Below, piece after piece: positions 36,575 through 45,198 of a stretch of DNA of 64,000 nt. The stretch is from Pseudooctadecabacter jejudonensis (GTDB lineage: Bacteria; Pseudomonadota; Alphaproteobacteria; Rhodobacterales; Rhodobacteraceae), in contig NZ_FWFT01000002.1 of assembly GCF_900172275.1 (NCBI RefSeq), positions 763,065 through 827,064 of the forward strand, given 5' to 3'. Position 1 is the first letter of the stretch. Each line of letters begins with the position of its first letter. Under the pieces are notes generated by a model. It was given only the letters and a program-made list of their open reading frames with translations, was not told the DNA's origin and searched no databases. The position numbers were made by a program, and so were the translations under genes.

Positions 36575-36947
36575 ACTGACAGGGTTGGCAGTTGTGGTTG
36601 GCGGCCTTTCGGCCTGTATGACACCGCTGCCCGGCGGGGAAACCGGCCCGTTCGCCCCTGGCAACACATTGACGTTTTTCTATCAGGGGGTCCTGACGGA
36701 TCCGCCTGAACAGGCGCAGATCGTTGAATGCGGCAATGAATTCGTCTCTCGGTCCTGCGTGCGTCAATCCAACGGCGTGACCTTGCCCCTTGAGGGGACA
36801 GAAACCGGCGCTGTGATGTATGGCAACGAGACGCTTCAGATCGTGTTGCAACCGGATGCGGGTGGTGTGCCGTCCGGTGTGGGTCAGTTGAACAACCTTG
36901 AAGAGGGCACGTCCAACGGAATGCGCTGGGTGTCTTTGCCGTCGTAA
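36555..36947 (+). CDS. putative lipoprotein (GTG start)
   Basis: A 130-residue protein with a lipoprotein signal (lipobox LSAC at about residue 18) and a small beta-rich mature domain with two cysteines (VECG and RSCV). It starts with GTG, supported by a good GAGGAGTACATC site inside the end of the previous gene. Translational coupling with the previous lipoprotein suggests joint function. Family unknown. Confidence 0.7.
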   Translation: MILRGIKLTGLAVVVGGLSACMTPLPGGETGPFAPGNTLTFFYQGVLTDPPEQAQIVECGNEFVSRSCVRQSNGVTLPLEGTETGAVMYGNETLQIVLQPDAGGVPSGVGQLNNLEEGTSNGMRWVSLPS

Positions 36948-36968
36948 AACCGTTCGGCTGAAACGAAT

Positions 36969-37000
36969 AAGGGCGTCCCTGATCTTTCGGGGACGCCCTT
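36969..37000. terminator. bidirectional hairpin terminator
   Basis: An 11-base perfect stem AAGGGCGTCCC/GGGACGCCCTT with a ten-base loop lies between the convergent lipoprotein and chrR genes. T-rich sequence follows on both strands. Confidence 0.8.
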
Positions 37001-37025
37001 TGTCGTTCTGGTGCTTTGCTTTGCG

Positions 37026-37682
37026 TCAAATGCGCAAAAACGGCTGTGCGATCTTCGGGATCCAGCTGTTGAACCGCAACGGCGCGTCCGTGGCCGCAAG
37101 GCAGATGCAATCCATCCCCTCTTCGGCGACGGGCTGGTGATCCAGTTCATCCGTGGCGACCTCAATATCGCCAGTGGCGAAACGGTCGCTTTCATCGCGA
37201 AAGGCGCCTTGCAGCACAAGGGTCAGTTCGGTCCCGCGGTGGCCGTGATCGGGCACCGCGACGCCAGCAGGAATGTGGAGCAAACGAACGCTGGCGGACT
37301 TGTCGGTTTTGAGGATCGCCTGACGAACCCCGCCGCCCACGCGACGCCATTTCACGGCATCAAGATCGCCACCGACGTAGTCTTGCAACGGGCTGGGAAA
37401 CAGGCCGTTGCGTGCGGGGGTTTCTGCCACAGGTTCGTGCAGGGCCGTATCGTCTTTCGCGATCAACTCAAGCGTGGCTGCGAAACTTTCGTCGGACACG
37501 TTTGCGGGTGTCTCAGCGTCCATGACGGCCCCACCTACGGTGTCGAATTCCATCATCCGCGCGCGGCATTCGTCGCACATGGAAATGTGGGTCGCCACGA
37601 CAAGGTTGAACCCTTCGGGCAAGGTGCCGGCTGAATAGGCCATCAACAGCGCATCAGTCAGGTGGTGTTTAATCTCGTTCAT
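37026..37682 (-). CDS. chrR: ChrR-type zinc anti-sigma factor with cupin domain
   Basis: A 218-residue protein. The N-terminal anti-sigma domain has the zinc ligands expected from Rhodobacter sphaeroides ChrR: a His at 6/7, His32, Cys36 and Cys39 (HISMCDEC). The C-terminal half is a cupin with DHGHRGTEL and a later DELDH. In R. sphaeroides ChrR holds RpoE inactive until singlet oxygen triggers release through the cupin. The ATG at 37682 lies eight bases after the rpoE stop, so the pair is one transcript. Confidence 0.93.
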   Translation of the reverse strand: MNEIKHHLTDALLMAYSAGTLPEGFNLVVATHISMCDECRARMMEFDTVGGAVMDAETPANVSDESFAATLELIAKDDTALHEPVAETPARNGLFPSPLQDYVGGDLDAVKWRRVGGGVRQAILKTDKSASVRLLHIPAGVAVPDHGHRGTELTLVLQGAFRDESDRFATGDIEVATDELDHQPVAEEGMDCICLAATDAPLRFNSWIPKIAQPFLRI

Positions 37683-37690
37683 TGCTCTCT

Positions 37691-38239
37691 TCACTTCAAC
37701 TGATGGCGCAAGCGTTCCAGCGCCAGCCTTATCCTTGATTTGATCGTCCCGAGGGGGAGGCCGGTTTGCTCTGCGATCTCACTGTGGGTCAGGTCGCCGT
37801 AGTAGGCCTTTACGATCAGATCTCTCTGTTTTTCGGGCAGGGCAGCCAAAGCCACCCCGAGTTGTTCACTTTCTTGCTGGAGGGCCAGCACATCTTCTTG
37901 GTCGGGTTCGGCCTCCGGTCCCCATGGCAGGTCTTCTGGTTCCGGCCTGCGCTGTTTGCGCAGAATGTCGATCCGCCGGTTTCGGGCGATTGTGAAGACC
38001 CACGTGGACACACTCGCCTTTGTGGGATCAAACATATGCGCCTTACGCCACAGGGTCGCCATGACCTCTTGCGCGACTTCTTCTGCCAGATCAGGGCTGG
38101 CGCCCGACTTCATCAAAAACGCTTTCACCCGTGGGGCGAAGTGCCCAAAGACCTCAGCAAAAGCCTTTTGGTCTTTGTCATCCCGGATGGCTGTAAGGTG
38201 GGACACCCATGCCATACGATCTGGTTTTTGTGTTGCCAC
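37691..38239 (-). CDS. rpoE: ECF sigma factor RpoE (ChrR-controlled, ECF11-type)
   Basis: A sigma factor with region 2 (AFAEVFGHFAPRVKAFLMKSG to WVFTIARNRRIDILRKQRR) and region 4 (LPEKQRDLIVKAYYGDLTHSEIAEQTGLPLGTIKSRIRLALERLR). It should direct the singlet-oxygen response together with ChrR. I chose GTG at 38239 (AGAGG eight bases upstream, 182 residues, matching relatives). The frame continues to an ATG at 38362, but a likely RpoE promoter just upstream would start transcription about there, so that start would be leaderless. ATG at 38215 is a further option. Confidence 0.9.
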   Translation of the reverse strand: MATQKPDRMAWVSHLTAIRDDKDQKAFAEVFGHFAPRVKAFLMKSGASPDLAEEVAQEVMATLWRKAHMFDPTKASVSTWVFTIARNRRIDILRKQRRPEPEDLPWGPEAEPDQEDVLALQQESEQLGVALAALPEKQRDLIVKAYYGDLTHSEIAEQTGLPLGTIKSRIRLALERLRHQLK

Positions 38240-38366
38240 AACGTCCGCCTCTTTTAGGGGCCTGCCCGTCTTTGGGCCGGCCTTCAAAAGTGTCTCTGCC
38301 AGCTGTCCATCTTTTGCAGTCCGGGACGCGGGCTTCGCCAAGGTCGATGTTTTGGTCAACATAAGA

Positions 38367-38396
38367 GGATTACGTCGCAGATTTGCGGCTGGATCA
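38367..38396 (-). promoter_or_regulatory. candidate RpoE (ECF11) autoregulated promoter
   Basis: TGATCC is followed after 18 bases by TAATCC on the minus strand, resembling the TGATCC/TA-rich pattern of RpoE-dependent promoters in Rhodobacter sphaeroides. It lies upstream of rpoE-chrR, fitting autoregulation. Confidence 0.55.
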
Positions 38397-38542
38397 CCTG
38401 TGGCAGCGAAAAAGTTAACAATTGGGACTGTTAATTTTATTGCCTTGAAATGAAACCAAAACTCCAGCCTGACCGTAAAGGATATGAGACAACTTGCAAA
38501 GAAAAGTGTAAGTAAAAAATGACACATAGGGGTTCGGGTGTA

Positions 38543-39841
38543 ATGTCGAGTAAACAAACAGGCGAAACACCGCGGCGGATCGCCGTCATCGGTGCGGGCA
38601 TTTCTGGTATGGCCGCCGCGCATGAGTTGGCAAAAGACCACCGCGTGGTGTTGTTTGAGGCCGAGCAACGGCTGGGCGGGCATGCGCGCACACGCATGGG
38701 AGGACGGAACGGTGATCAGCCGGTCGATACCGGATTTATCGTGTTCAACTATGCCAATTACCCGCATTTGGCGGCTTTGTTCGACGAGTTGGACGTGCCC
38801 GTGGTCAAATCCAACATGTCCTTTGGGGCGTCGATGGATGGGGGGCGGTTTGAATATGCGCTGACCAGCCTGCGCGCCTTGTTTGCGCAGCCCAAGAATG
38901 CGGTGAACCCAAAATTTCTGCGCATGATCCGCGACATCTTTAATTTCAACAAAAACGGTCTGCGGTTGTCCAAGGAAGAGGGGCTGACCGTTGGCGGCCT
39001 GTTTGAAAAGCTGGGCGCGGGGGAGTACTTCCGGGACCGTTATCTGCTGCCCCTGAGTGGGGCGATCTGGTCTACCCCGACCGAAAAGATCATGGATTTC
39101 CCGGCCCATGCGATGATGACGTTTTTTGAAAACCACGCGCTGTTGGGAATCACCGGCCAACATCAGTGGTACACCGTGAAAGGGGGCAGTCAGGAATATG
39201 TGTCCCGTCTTGGGGTGTCGATGGCGGAGCGTGGCGTGGTCATGCGCCTGGGCACCCCGGTTGAAGGCGTGCGCCGGACGTCTGATGGCGTGACCATCAA
39301 GGCCCCCGGTTCTGATTGGGAGGCCTTCGACGACGTCATCTTTGCAACCCATTCCGATGACAGTCTGCAGATGTTGCAGGACCCGACGGGGCAGGAACAA
39401 TCGGTGCTGGGTGCGATCAAATATCAGCCCAACCGCATTGTTCTGCATTCCGATGAAACGATCATGCCCAAGCGTAGATCTGTCTGGGCCTCGTGGATTT
39501 ACTCCGAGGACAAGGACAAGGCGTCGGACCGGATTGACCTGACCTACTGGATGAACAAATTGCAGCCTTGGTTGAAGGCGGATTCATTGTTTGTGACGTT
39601 GAACACCACGCGCGACATCAACCCGGATTTGATCTGGGATGAGGTCGTGCTGCGCCATCCTGTTTATGATCTTGGGGCGCTGTCCGCCCAAGGTGAGGCG
39701 GCGGCGATGAATGGTACGGCCAACACGTGGTTCTGCGGGGCTTGGATGAAAAACGGGTTCCACGAAGATGGGATCGGGTCTGCAATGGATGTGGTGGCTG
39801 CGATCCGTGCGCGTGGTGCGATGGCCTTGGCTGCTGAGTAA
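38543..39841 (+). CDS. FAD-dependent amine-oxidase-fold oxidoreductase of the RpoE-ChrR cluster
   Basis: A 432-residue flavoprotein with an N-terminal dinucleotide site (AVIGAGISGMAAAHEL and E34-type LFEAEQRLGGHARTR), the NAD(P)/FAD amine-oxidase fold. Genes of this type followed by DUF1365 lie next to rpoE-chrR in Rhodobacteraceae and are tied to singlet-oxygen response and modified fatty acids there; the exact reaction is not established by sequence. Start is ambiguous: ATG at 38519 or 38543. I chose the latter, which has AGGGG upstream and leads straight into the FAD motif. First gene of a five-gene run. Confidence 0.85.
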   Translation: MSSKQTGETPRRIAVIGAGISGMAAAHELAKDHRVVLFEAEQRLGGHARTRMGGRNGDQPVDTGFIVFNYANYPHLAALFDELDVPVVKSNMSFGASMDGGRFEYALTSLRALFAQPKNAVNPKFLRMIRDIFNFNKNGLRLSKEEGLTVGGLFEKLGAGEYFRDRYLLPLSGAIWSTPTEKIMDFPAHAMMTFFENHALLGITGQHQWYTVKGGSQEYVSRLGVSMAERGVVMRLGTPVEGVRRTSDGVTIKAPGSDWEAFDDVIFATHSDDSLQMLQDPTGQEQSVLGAIKYQPNRIVLHSDETIMPKRRSVWASWIYSEDKDKASDRIDLTYWMNKLQPWLKADSLFVTLNTTRDINPDLIWDEVVLRHPVYDLGALSAQGEAAAMNGTANTWFCGAWMKNGFHEDGIGSAMDVVAAIRARGAMALAAE

Positions 39842-39845
39842 CGAC

Positions 39846-40601
39846 GTGTCCGCCGTTCAACATATCGCAGGTAAAACCTATCATGGCAGGCGCGGGGCGA
39901 CGAAGAATGCCTTTCGCTATTCCATCGACTACGTGTTGTTGGATGCCGAAGGCGCGCCCGACCACCCCGCGCTGTTCGCGCGGAACGGTCGGGGGGCGAT
40001 GTCGCTGCATGACAGCGACCATGGCGGGGCGCCGGGTCAGGGCCGCGGTGCGGCCTGGGTGCGGGATATTTTGGCGGAACACGGGCTGAATGTCGCAGGG
40101 CGGATCGAGCTTTTGGCGCAACCGCGGGTGTTGGGGCACGTGTTCAATCCCGTGTCGTTTTGGCTGTGCCATGACGCGGAGGACGTGTTGCGTGTGGTGA
40201 TCGCCGAGGTCACGAACACCTTTGGCGACAGACATTCCTATCTGTGCCATCACAATGATCTGCGCGAGATCACGAAGGCGGAGACGATCACCGCGCAAAA
40301 GATTTTCCATGTCTCGCCGTTTCAGGACATCGCGGGCGGCTATACATTTCGGTTCGACATTCAGCCGGACCGTGTCGGCATCTGGATTGATTTCTCAGAG
40401 GATCATGCAGGGTTGATTGCGACCCTGACAGGGCCTCGCAAACCTTTGACCAACGCGGGCATCCTGCGGTCGATGTTGCGCCGCCCGTTTGGATCGCGCC
40501 GCGTTTTGGCGCTGATCCACTGGCAAGCGGTGAAACTGTGGTGGAAGGGCGTGGCCTATCGTGCGCGACCCGAACCGCCGAGTGATGAGGTGTCGCGATG
40601 A
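39846..40601 (+). CDS. DUF1365 family protein (GTG start)
   Basis: A 251-residue cytosolic protein with the DUF1365 signatures YHGRRGATKNAFRYSIDYVLLD at the start, RVLGHVFNPVSFWLCHD in the middle and KIFHVSPF later. The family is widely paired with the FAD oxidoreductase and often with cyclopropane-type fatty-acid enzymes, suggesting lipid modification; no catalytic role is proven. The GTG at 39846 lies four bases after the preceding stop. Its end overlaps the transporter start by four bases. Confidence 0.85.
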   Translation: MSAVQHIAGKTYHGRRGATKNAFRYSIDYVLLDAEGAPDHPALFARNGRGAMSLHDSDHGGAPGQGRGAAWVRDILAEHGLNVAGRIELLAQPRVLGHVFNPVSFWLCHDAEDVLRVVIAEVTNTFGDRHSYLCHHNDLREITKAETITAQKIFHVSPFQDIAGGYTFRFDIQPDRVGIWIDFSEDHAGLIATLTGPRKPLTNAGILRSMLRRPFGSRRVLALIHWQAVKLWWKGVAYRARPEPPSDEVSR

Positions 40602-41824
40602 ATGCCCTTGCCCAACGGTTTCCGGCCTACACCGGCTTTGCAGCGGTTCTGTCTGGCGCGGGCCTGCCAATCTATATTTACGCGCCCAAATACTATGCGG
40701 ACACCTACGGCGTCAGCCTGACTGCCTTGGGCGCTGTTTTGTTTGGCCTGCGACTGTTCGATGTTGTGCAAGACCCTGTTCTGGGCTGGGTGGCCGAACG
40801 GTTGCGCGGTGGTAAGGCGTGGGCCGTGGCCGCGGCGGCCGCACTTTTGGCCTTGTCGATGATTGCGCTGTTCGCGGTTGAGCCTTTGTTTGATCCCGTC
40901 TGCTGGTTCGGCATGTCCATCACGGGGCTGTTTTCGGCGTTCAGCTTTCTGACCATCAATTTTTACGCCCAAGGGATCGCGAAGGTTGAGGGGCTGGACA
41001 AAGGCCACACGCGGTTGGCGGCATGGCGCGAATCCGGTGCGTTGTTGGGCGTGTGTCTGGCGGCGGTGGCGCCCACTTTGCTGATGGGGGTGTCTGACAA
41101 TCCGTTCGCCACATTCGCCTGGGGCTTTGCTGCGGCGACGGCGGTTGCAGCGGTGTTCATGTGGCCCGAATGGACAGCCGCATCAACCGAACAGGAACCG
41201 ACGCCGATCGGTTCGATCCTGTCGGATCCCTTGGCCCGCAAACTGCTTTTGCTGGCACTTGTGAACGCCACGCCGCTGGCCGTGTCCTCAACCCTGTTTT
41301 TGTTCTACGTCGAAAGCCGTCTGGATGCGCCGGGCTGGGAAGGCCCGTTGTTGGTGCTGTTCTTTCTGGCGGCAGCACTGTCTGCACCTTTGTGGTCCGC
41401 GCTGGCAAATCGGTTTGGCGAAAAACCTGTCTTGCTGGCGGCGATGATGCTGGCGATTGCGGCCTTTGGATGGACCCTGACATTGGGCACGGGCGATGTG
41501 ATCCCGTTTGCGGTGATCTGCGTTTTGTCGGGTGCGACAATTGGTGCCGATTTAACTTTGCTCCCGGCCCTCTTTGCCAAACGTATGTCTCATATAGCCC
41601 CCAACGGTGGCCAAGGGTTCGGTCTGTGGTCGTTGGTGTCAAAATTCACACTCGCCTTTGCGGCGGTACTTTTATTGCCCTTGATGGAAGGGGCCGGTTT
41701 TGCCGCCGGTACTGACAATCCAGCAGAGGCGCTTACGATGTTGACGGTGCTTTATGCGTTGGTGCCGTCGCTGTTGAAATGCGTGGCGGTTGCGCTTTTG
41801 CTCGCCACGAAACTGGAGGACTGA
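40598..41824 (+). CDS. MFS (GPH-like) membrane transporter of the RpoE-ChrR cluster
   Basis: A 408-residue membrane protein with about 12 hydrophobic segments. The early GLPIYIYAPKYYADTYGVSL and LRLFDVVQDPVLGWVAERLR resemble the glycoside-pentoside-hexuronide:cation symporter branch. A cargo cannot be deduced; in this operon a lipid or lipid-derived compound is conceivable. ATGA overlap with the DUF1365 gene shows translational coupling. Confidence 0.85.
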   Translation: MNALAQRFPAYTGFAAVLSGAGLPIYIYAPKYYADTYGVSLTALGAVLFGLRLFDVVQDPVLGWVAERLRGGKAWAVAAAAALLALSMIALFAVEPLFDPVCWFGMSITGLFSAFSFLTINFYAQGIAKVEGLDKGHTRLAAWRESGALLGVCLAAVAPTLLMGVSDNPFATFAWGFAAATAVAAVFMWPEWTAASTEQEPTPIGSILSDPLARKLLLLALVNATPLAVSSTLFLFYVESRLDAPGWEGPLLVLFFLAAALSAPLWSALANRFGEKPVLLAAMMLAIAAFGWTLTLGTGDVIPFAVICVLSGATIGADLTLLPALFAKRMSHIAPNGGQGFGLWSLVSKFTLAFAAVLLLPLMEGAGFAAGTDNPAEALTMLTVLYALVPSLLKCVAVALLLATKLED

Positions 41825-41828
41825 AACG

Positions 41829-42407
41829 ATGACGTCCACGATCCTAATACTTCTGGGTGCCGCTGCGGTGGTGGCCCTGTTGCTTTTGAAATTCCGTTTT
41901 GCGTCGTTTATGGCGCAGACGCCCGATGATTACACCGAAGGCCCGCTGTTCAACATGCGCGAGGTCTTTAACGGCCCCATTGAATGCGAAGGCGTGATTT
42001 ATGGCCCTACGGGTCGCGTGACATCGCGGTTTGAGGCCGATTTCGTGGCCTCTTGGGACGGTAATGTCGGCACGGTAAAAGAAGAATTCCGCTACGACAG
42101 CGGTAATATCCAGCACCGTGAGTGGACCTTCACGTTGGGCAACGACGGCACGATCAAGGCGGAGGCCCCCGATCTGGTCGGCGCAGGCACTGGCACCCAG
42201 CGCGGCAGTGCGGTTCAGCTGAATTATAACATCAAGTTGACGGATGAGGCAGGCGGCCATGTTCTGTCCACCACGGACTGGATGTACATGACGCCCAATG
42301 GAAACGTGATGAACCGATCGCAGTTTCGGAAGTTTGGGATAAAGGTCGCTGAACTGGTGGCCACGATGCGGCCCAAACACGCCGCAAACCTGCAACCAGG
42401 AGAGTGA
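41829..42407 (+). CDS. DUF3833 family protein
   Basis: A 192-residue protein with one N-terminal membrane segment (residues 4-20) and a DUF3833 domain: EVFNGPIECEGVIYGPTGRVTSRFEADF, then repeated beta strands and WMYMTPNGNVMNRSQFRKFGIKVAEL. The lipocalin-like beta pattern could bind a hydrophobic ligand. Function is unknown. It lies four bases after the transporter gene and two bases before the SDR gene, within the same operon. Confidence 0.85.
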   Translation: MTSTILILLGAAAVVALLLLKFRFASFMAQTPDDYTEGPLFNMREVFNGPIECEGVIYGPTGRVTSRFEADFVASWDGNVGTVKEEFRYDSGNIQHREWTFTLGNDGTIKAEAPDLVGAGTGTQRGSAVQLNYNIKLTDEAGGHVLSTTDWMYMTPNGNVMNRSQFRKFGIKVAELVATMRPKHAANLQPGE

Positions 42408-42408
42408 C

Positions 42409-43143
42409 ATGAGAGATTTCAGCGGCAAGACATATTGGTTGGTGGGCGCGTCCGAAGGATTGGGCAAGGCGCTTGCCGCTAAATTGAGTGCCGCTGGCGC
42501 CGAAGTGATTTTGTCGGCTCGGTCTGAGGACACCTTGGCCGAGGCCGTCAAAGACATGCCGGGCAAGGCGCGCTATCAGACCATCGATATCAGTGACGAC
42601 GACAGCGTGAAGGACGCGGCGACAGCCGTGGGCAAGATCGACGGTCTGGTGTTATTGGCGGGTGTCTATTGGCCTTTTGGCGCGGATGAATGGGACGCCG
42701 ACAAAGCCACGGCGATGGTCGATATCAATTTCACCGGTTTCGTGCGGGTGTTGGGGCAAGTGGTGCCCGCGATGGTGGACCGAGACGATGGACACATTGT
42801 CATCACGTCCTCCCTGACGGGGTTTCGTGGGTTGCCGGGGTCTATTGGTTACACCGCGTCCAAGGCGGGCACGATGTCCTTGGCCGAATGTATGCACGCG
42901 GATTTGCGCAAAACGGGCGTCGACGTTCAGGTTGCCAACCCCGGTTTCATCAAGACCCGCCTGACGGACAAGAACGATTTCAACATGCCGTTCCTGATGC
43001 AGCCCGAAGAGGCCGCACAAGAAATGCTGGAGCATATGCGCACGGACCATTTCAAGAAGAGCTTTCCGATGGTCTTTTCGTGGGTCTTCCGCCTGTCACA
43101 GTTTTTACCCGATTGGGCCTATTACCGCATCTTTGGAAAGTGA
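42409..43143 (+). CDS. short-chain dehydrogenase/reductase, last gene of the RpoE-ChrR cluster
   Basis: A 244-residue SDR with the Rossmann start GASEGLGKALA, catalytic Ser (VITSS) and YxxxK (YTASK). The C-terminal tail (FSWVFRLSQFLPDWAYYRIFGK) is hydrophobic and might touch the membrane. The coenzyme motif suits NAD(P). It would reduce or oxidise a product of the upstream flavoprotein, which is inference. AGGAGAGTGAC precedes the ATG. Confidence 0.87.
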   Translation: MRDFSGKTYWLVGASEGLGKALAAKLSAAGAEVILSARSEDTLAEAVKDMPGKARYQTIDISDDDSVKDAATAVGKIDGLVLLAGVYWPFGADEWDADKATAMVDINFTGFVRVLGQVVPAMVDRDDGHIVITSSLTGFRGLPGSIGYTASKAGTMSLAECMHADLRKTGVDVQVANPGFIKTRLTDKNDFNMPFLMQPEEAAQEMLEHMRTDHFKKSFPMVFSWVFRLSQFLPDWAYYRIFGK

Positions 43144-43149
43144 CCGTCT

Positions 43150-44181
43150 TTACACATTGTCTTTGAACGTCGCGCGGGCCCGTGCCCAGACGCCTTGTTT
43201 GTCGTCTTTCAGGTCAAGCAGGTATGGCAGCAACTGGTCCGCGAAATCCTCGGTGCTTTCTGTGGGCATGAGAGACGGCAGATTGTCGATGGCCATCACC
43301 TCAAGCGGTGGGGTGCGGTGAACAACAGTGGTAGGATTGCCCCAAGTTGTTGACTGGTCATAGACCTTGATCGGTGAAAAATCAGAGGTCGGATCACAGG
43401 CAATGTCGCCGATGACACGCAGTTGTCTGTCGGCGTCGGTGGCGTCTTTGTCCACGAACACCGGCGCACCTTTATGGGCGAGGATGCAGTTGAGGAAAAC
43501 ATCGTATTCTAAAACCTCGGGGAAGGGGCCGCCATGTGCGGTTTCGTCTTTGTCCCATTCGGTGGGAGTGATGCCCACTTGTTTGCACAGATCCGCAGCC
43601 CCGCTGCCCACGCGCCCTTTGGCGCCAATGATGATCACACGGGTTGATCTTTGAAGGGCCTTGCGGACCTCATCGACCATATCATCTGCCGACGCATAGG
43701 CCGACACCTTGCCCAACGTCTGATCGTTGCGCTGGGCCGCCAACGCCAAAAGGGATACCGCAGCACCGGCAAAACCGGCCCAATAGCCAAAGGCCGCGAC
43801 GCGCCGTTCGTTGCCGTCCACGAGATATTCCAGATCAAGCAGGGTGCCGCCGCCCTTTTTGAACCGATCTAGCAGTATGCGACCGTCCGCTTGGCCTTTG
43901 TAGGCGTGACCGAACATGATGTGCGTGTGGGGAAGCGCAGTGCCGTCGTCGTCAAGCTCTTTCAGGCCGAGAATTATGGTATCGTCGGGCGCGTTGATCC
44001 AAGAGGCGGGCGGGGCGATCTCACAGCCCTGATCGCGGTAGTCTTCTGTCGGGATGGCGCGGTTTTCGTCGTCTTCCACCACCACGCGCCAACCTTGATC
44101 GATCAGCTTGGCCGCGCCCGCAGGCGTCAGCGGCGCGCGGGCTTCGTTGTTGCGGGGTTCAGCGCGCATCCAGATCAGCAT
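43150..44181 (-). CDS. saccharopine dehydrogenase (lysine-forming, Lys1)-like enzyme
   Basis: A 343-residue protein of the alanine dehydrogenase/PNT-like Lys1 fold: RAEPRNNEARAPLTP at the start, FGHAYKGQ, then a Rossmann site VIIIGAKGRVGSGAADLC and DIACDPTSDFSPIKVYD. Fungal Lys1 makes lysine from saccharopine with NAD. Because dapB is present nearby, lysine synthesis runs through diaminopimelate, so this enzyme more likely acts in lysine breakdown or on a related imine. It faces the SDR gene, seven bases apart. Confidence 0.82.
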   Translation of the reverse strand: MLIWMRAEPRNNEARAPLTPAGAAKLIDQGWRVVVEDDENRAIPTEDYRDQGCEIAPPASWINAPDDTIILGLKELDDDGTALPHTHIMFGHAYKGQADGRILLDRFKKGGGTLLDLEYLVDGNERRVAAFGYWAGFAGAAVSLLALAAQRNDQTLGKVSAYASADDMVDEVRKALQRSTRVIIIGAKGRVGSGAADLCKQVGITPTEWDKDETAHGGPFPEVLEYDVFLNCILAHKGAPVFVDKDATDADRQLRVIGDIACDPTSDFSPIKVYDQSTTWGNPTTVVHRTPPLEVMAIDNLPSLMPTESTEDFADQLLPYLLDLKDDKQGVWARARATFKDNV

Positions 44182-44254
44182 GGGGTGTCCTTTTTATTGG
44201 ATGGCGCAAGCGTTGCACAGGGCCTTACCGTTGTCACCTTTGGCGTGGCGCGAT

Positions 44255-45106
44255 TTAGGCTTGATCTTTGGCGGCGGCGTAGTCTGACCGCAACTCCTCC
44301 AGCCGCGACAGGGCCTCTTCTTTGGTGTTGCGAATGTTGGGACGTGTTGTCTTGGCCTCATACCGCAGGCGTTTGTCGGCCTCGGTCTCGGACCCCATGG
44401 CGTAACGGACGGACCCCATCGAATAGGTGTCATTGAACGCCTCTGACCGGAGGGAGAACTGGACCCATGCGGCGGACTGGATCCGCGTGCCTTCGTAATT
44501 GTAGATGATCCACCATTTATGACGCGTGGCCCGGATGGCCTCTTCCGTCCAGTTGTGCACGTCGTTGACATCGCGCGAATGCAGCAGGTTCATCCCGCTA
44601 AGGTCGATGTGCAAAATGCCGGTGTCATGGTCGAACGACAGACGCCGCAGGAACGCGTCTTTGGTGAAACTGGGATGATGCGCCAGCCTTTCGCGCCGTT
44701 TGGAGGGGAGCGTGCGCAGGTGATCCCATGCCTCATCTCGGCTGCCAAAGAGGTTGGGGTTCTCGCGATCTGTGCCCTTGGTACGGGCAATCTGGGCCAG
44801 CGTGTCGGGGTCTGCATCATAGCGCACGGTCCTCATCCCGTGTCCTTCGTTCAAATCACGCCCACGGCGCGTAAAGGCGAACCATGCGCTTTCATCGACG
44901 CGGTAGTCTTGTGTGTTCACCATGAAGAACCATTGCGGTTCCCCTGTGTCTTGCAGCCTGCGTTCGACCTCATCGTAAAAGGCGTTGACGTCTGCCGACG
45001 ACCGGAACTTTAGCCCCTGAAAATTGATTTCGACAATTTGCGCGCCTTCATGGACAGTGATCCGGTCCTCTAGGGCGGTGGGGGTAAAGTCGGACACGTA
45101 GGGCAT
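44255..45106 (-). CDS. uncharacterised protein with an internal tandem duplication
   Basis: A 283-residue cytosolic-looking protein with no signal peptide. Residues 25-131 and 165-271 are repeats at an offset of 139-140: SSADV/HSRDV, QWFFMVN/KWWIIYN, AWFAFTRRGRDLN/AWVQFSLRSEAFN and MRTVRYD/MGSVRYA align in order. Each unit has an alternating strand/helix pattern reminiscent of STAS/SpoIIAA-like domains, but I do not claim membership. ATG at 45106 is chosen since upstream sequence is promoter-like. It is divergent from the degenerate caspase-fold protein, with a perfect inverted repeat in between. Confidence 0.75.
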   Translation of the reverse strand: MPYVSDFTPTALEDRITVHEGAQIVEINFQGLKFRSSADVNAFYDEVERRLQDTGEPQWFFMVNTQDYRVDESAWFAFTRRGRDLNEGHGMRTVRYDADPDTLAQIARTKGTDRENPNLFGSRDEAWDHLRTLPSKRRERLAHHPSFTKDAFLRRLSFDHDTGILHIDLSGMNLLHSRDVNDVHNWTEEAIRATRHKWWIIYNYEGTRIQSAAWVQFSLRSEAFNDTYSMGSVRYAMGSETEADKRLRYEAKTTRPNIRNTKEEALSRLEELRSDYAAAKDQA

Positions 45107-45198
45107 TGAAACACTCGGTGAGTTGCGAGGCCGGAACACAAACGGCACATTCAGGGTTAAGGGTAGCACGCAATCGGCGTGTTGCTATTGGATAGCCG

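Noticed and set aside
37691..39448. 585-residue fused protein containing RpoE
   Set aside because: The upstream 360 residues are the antisense shadow of the divergent FAD oxidoreductase; only the C-terminal part is a sigma factor.
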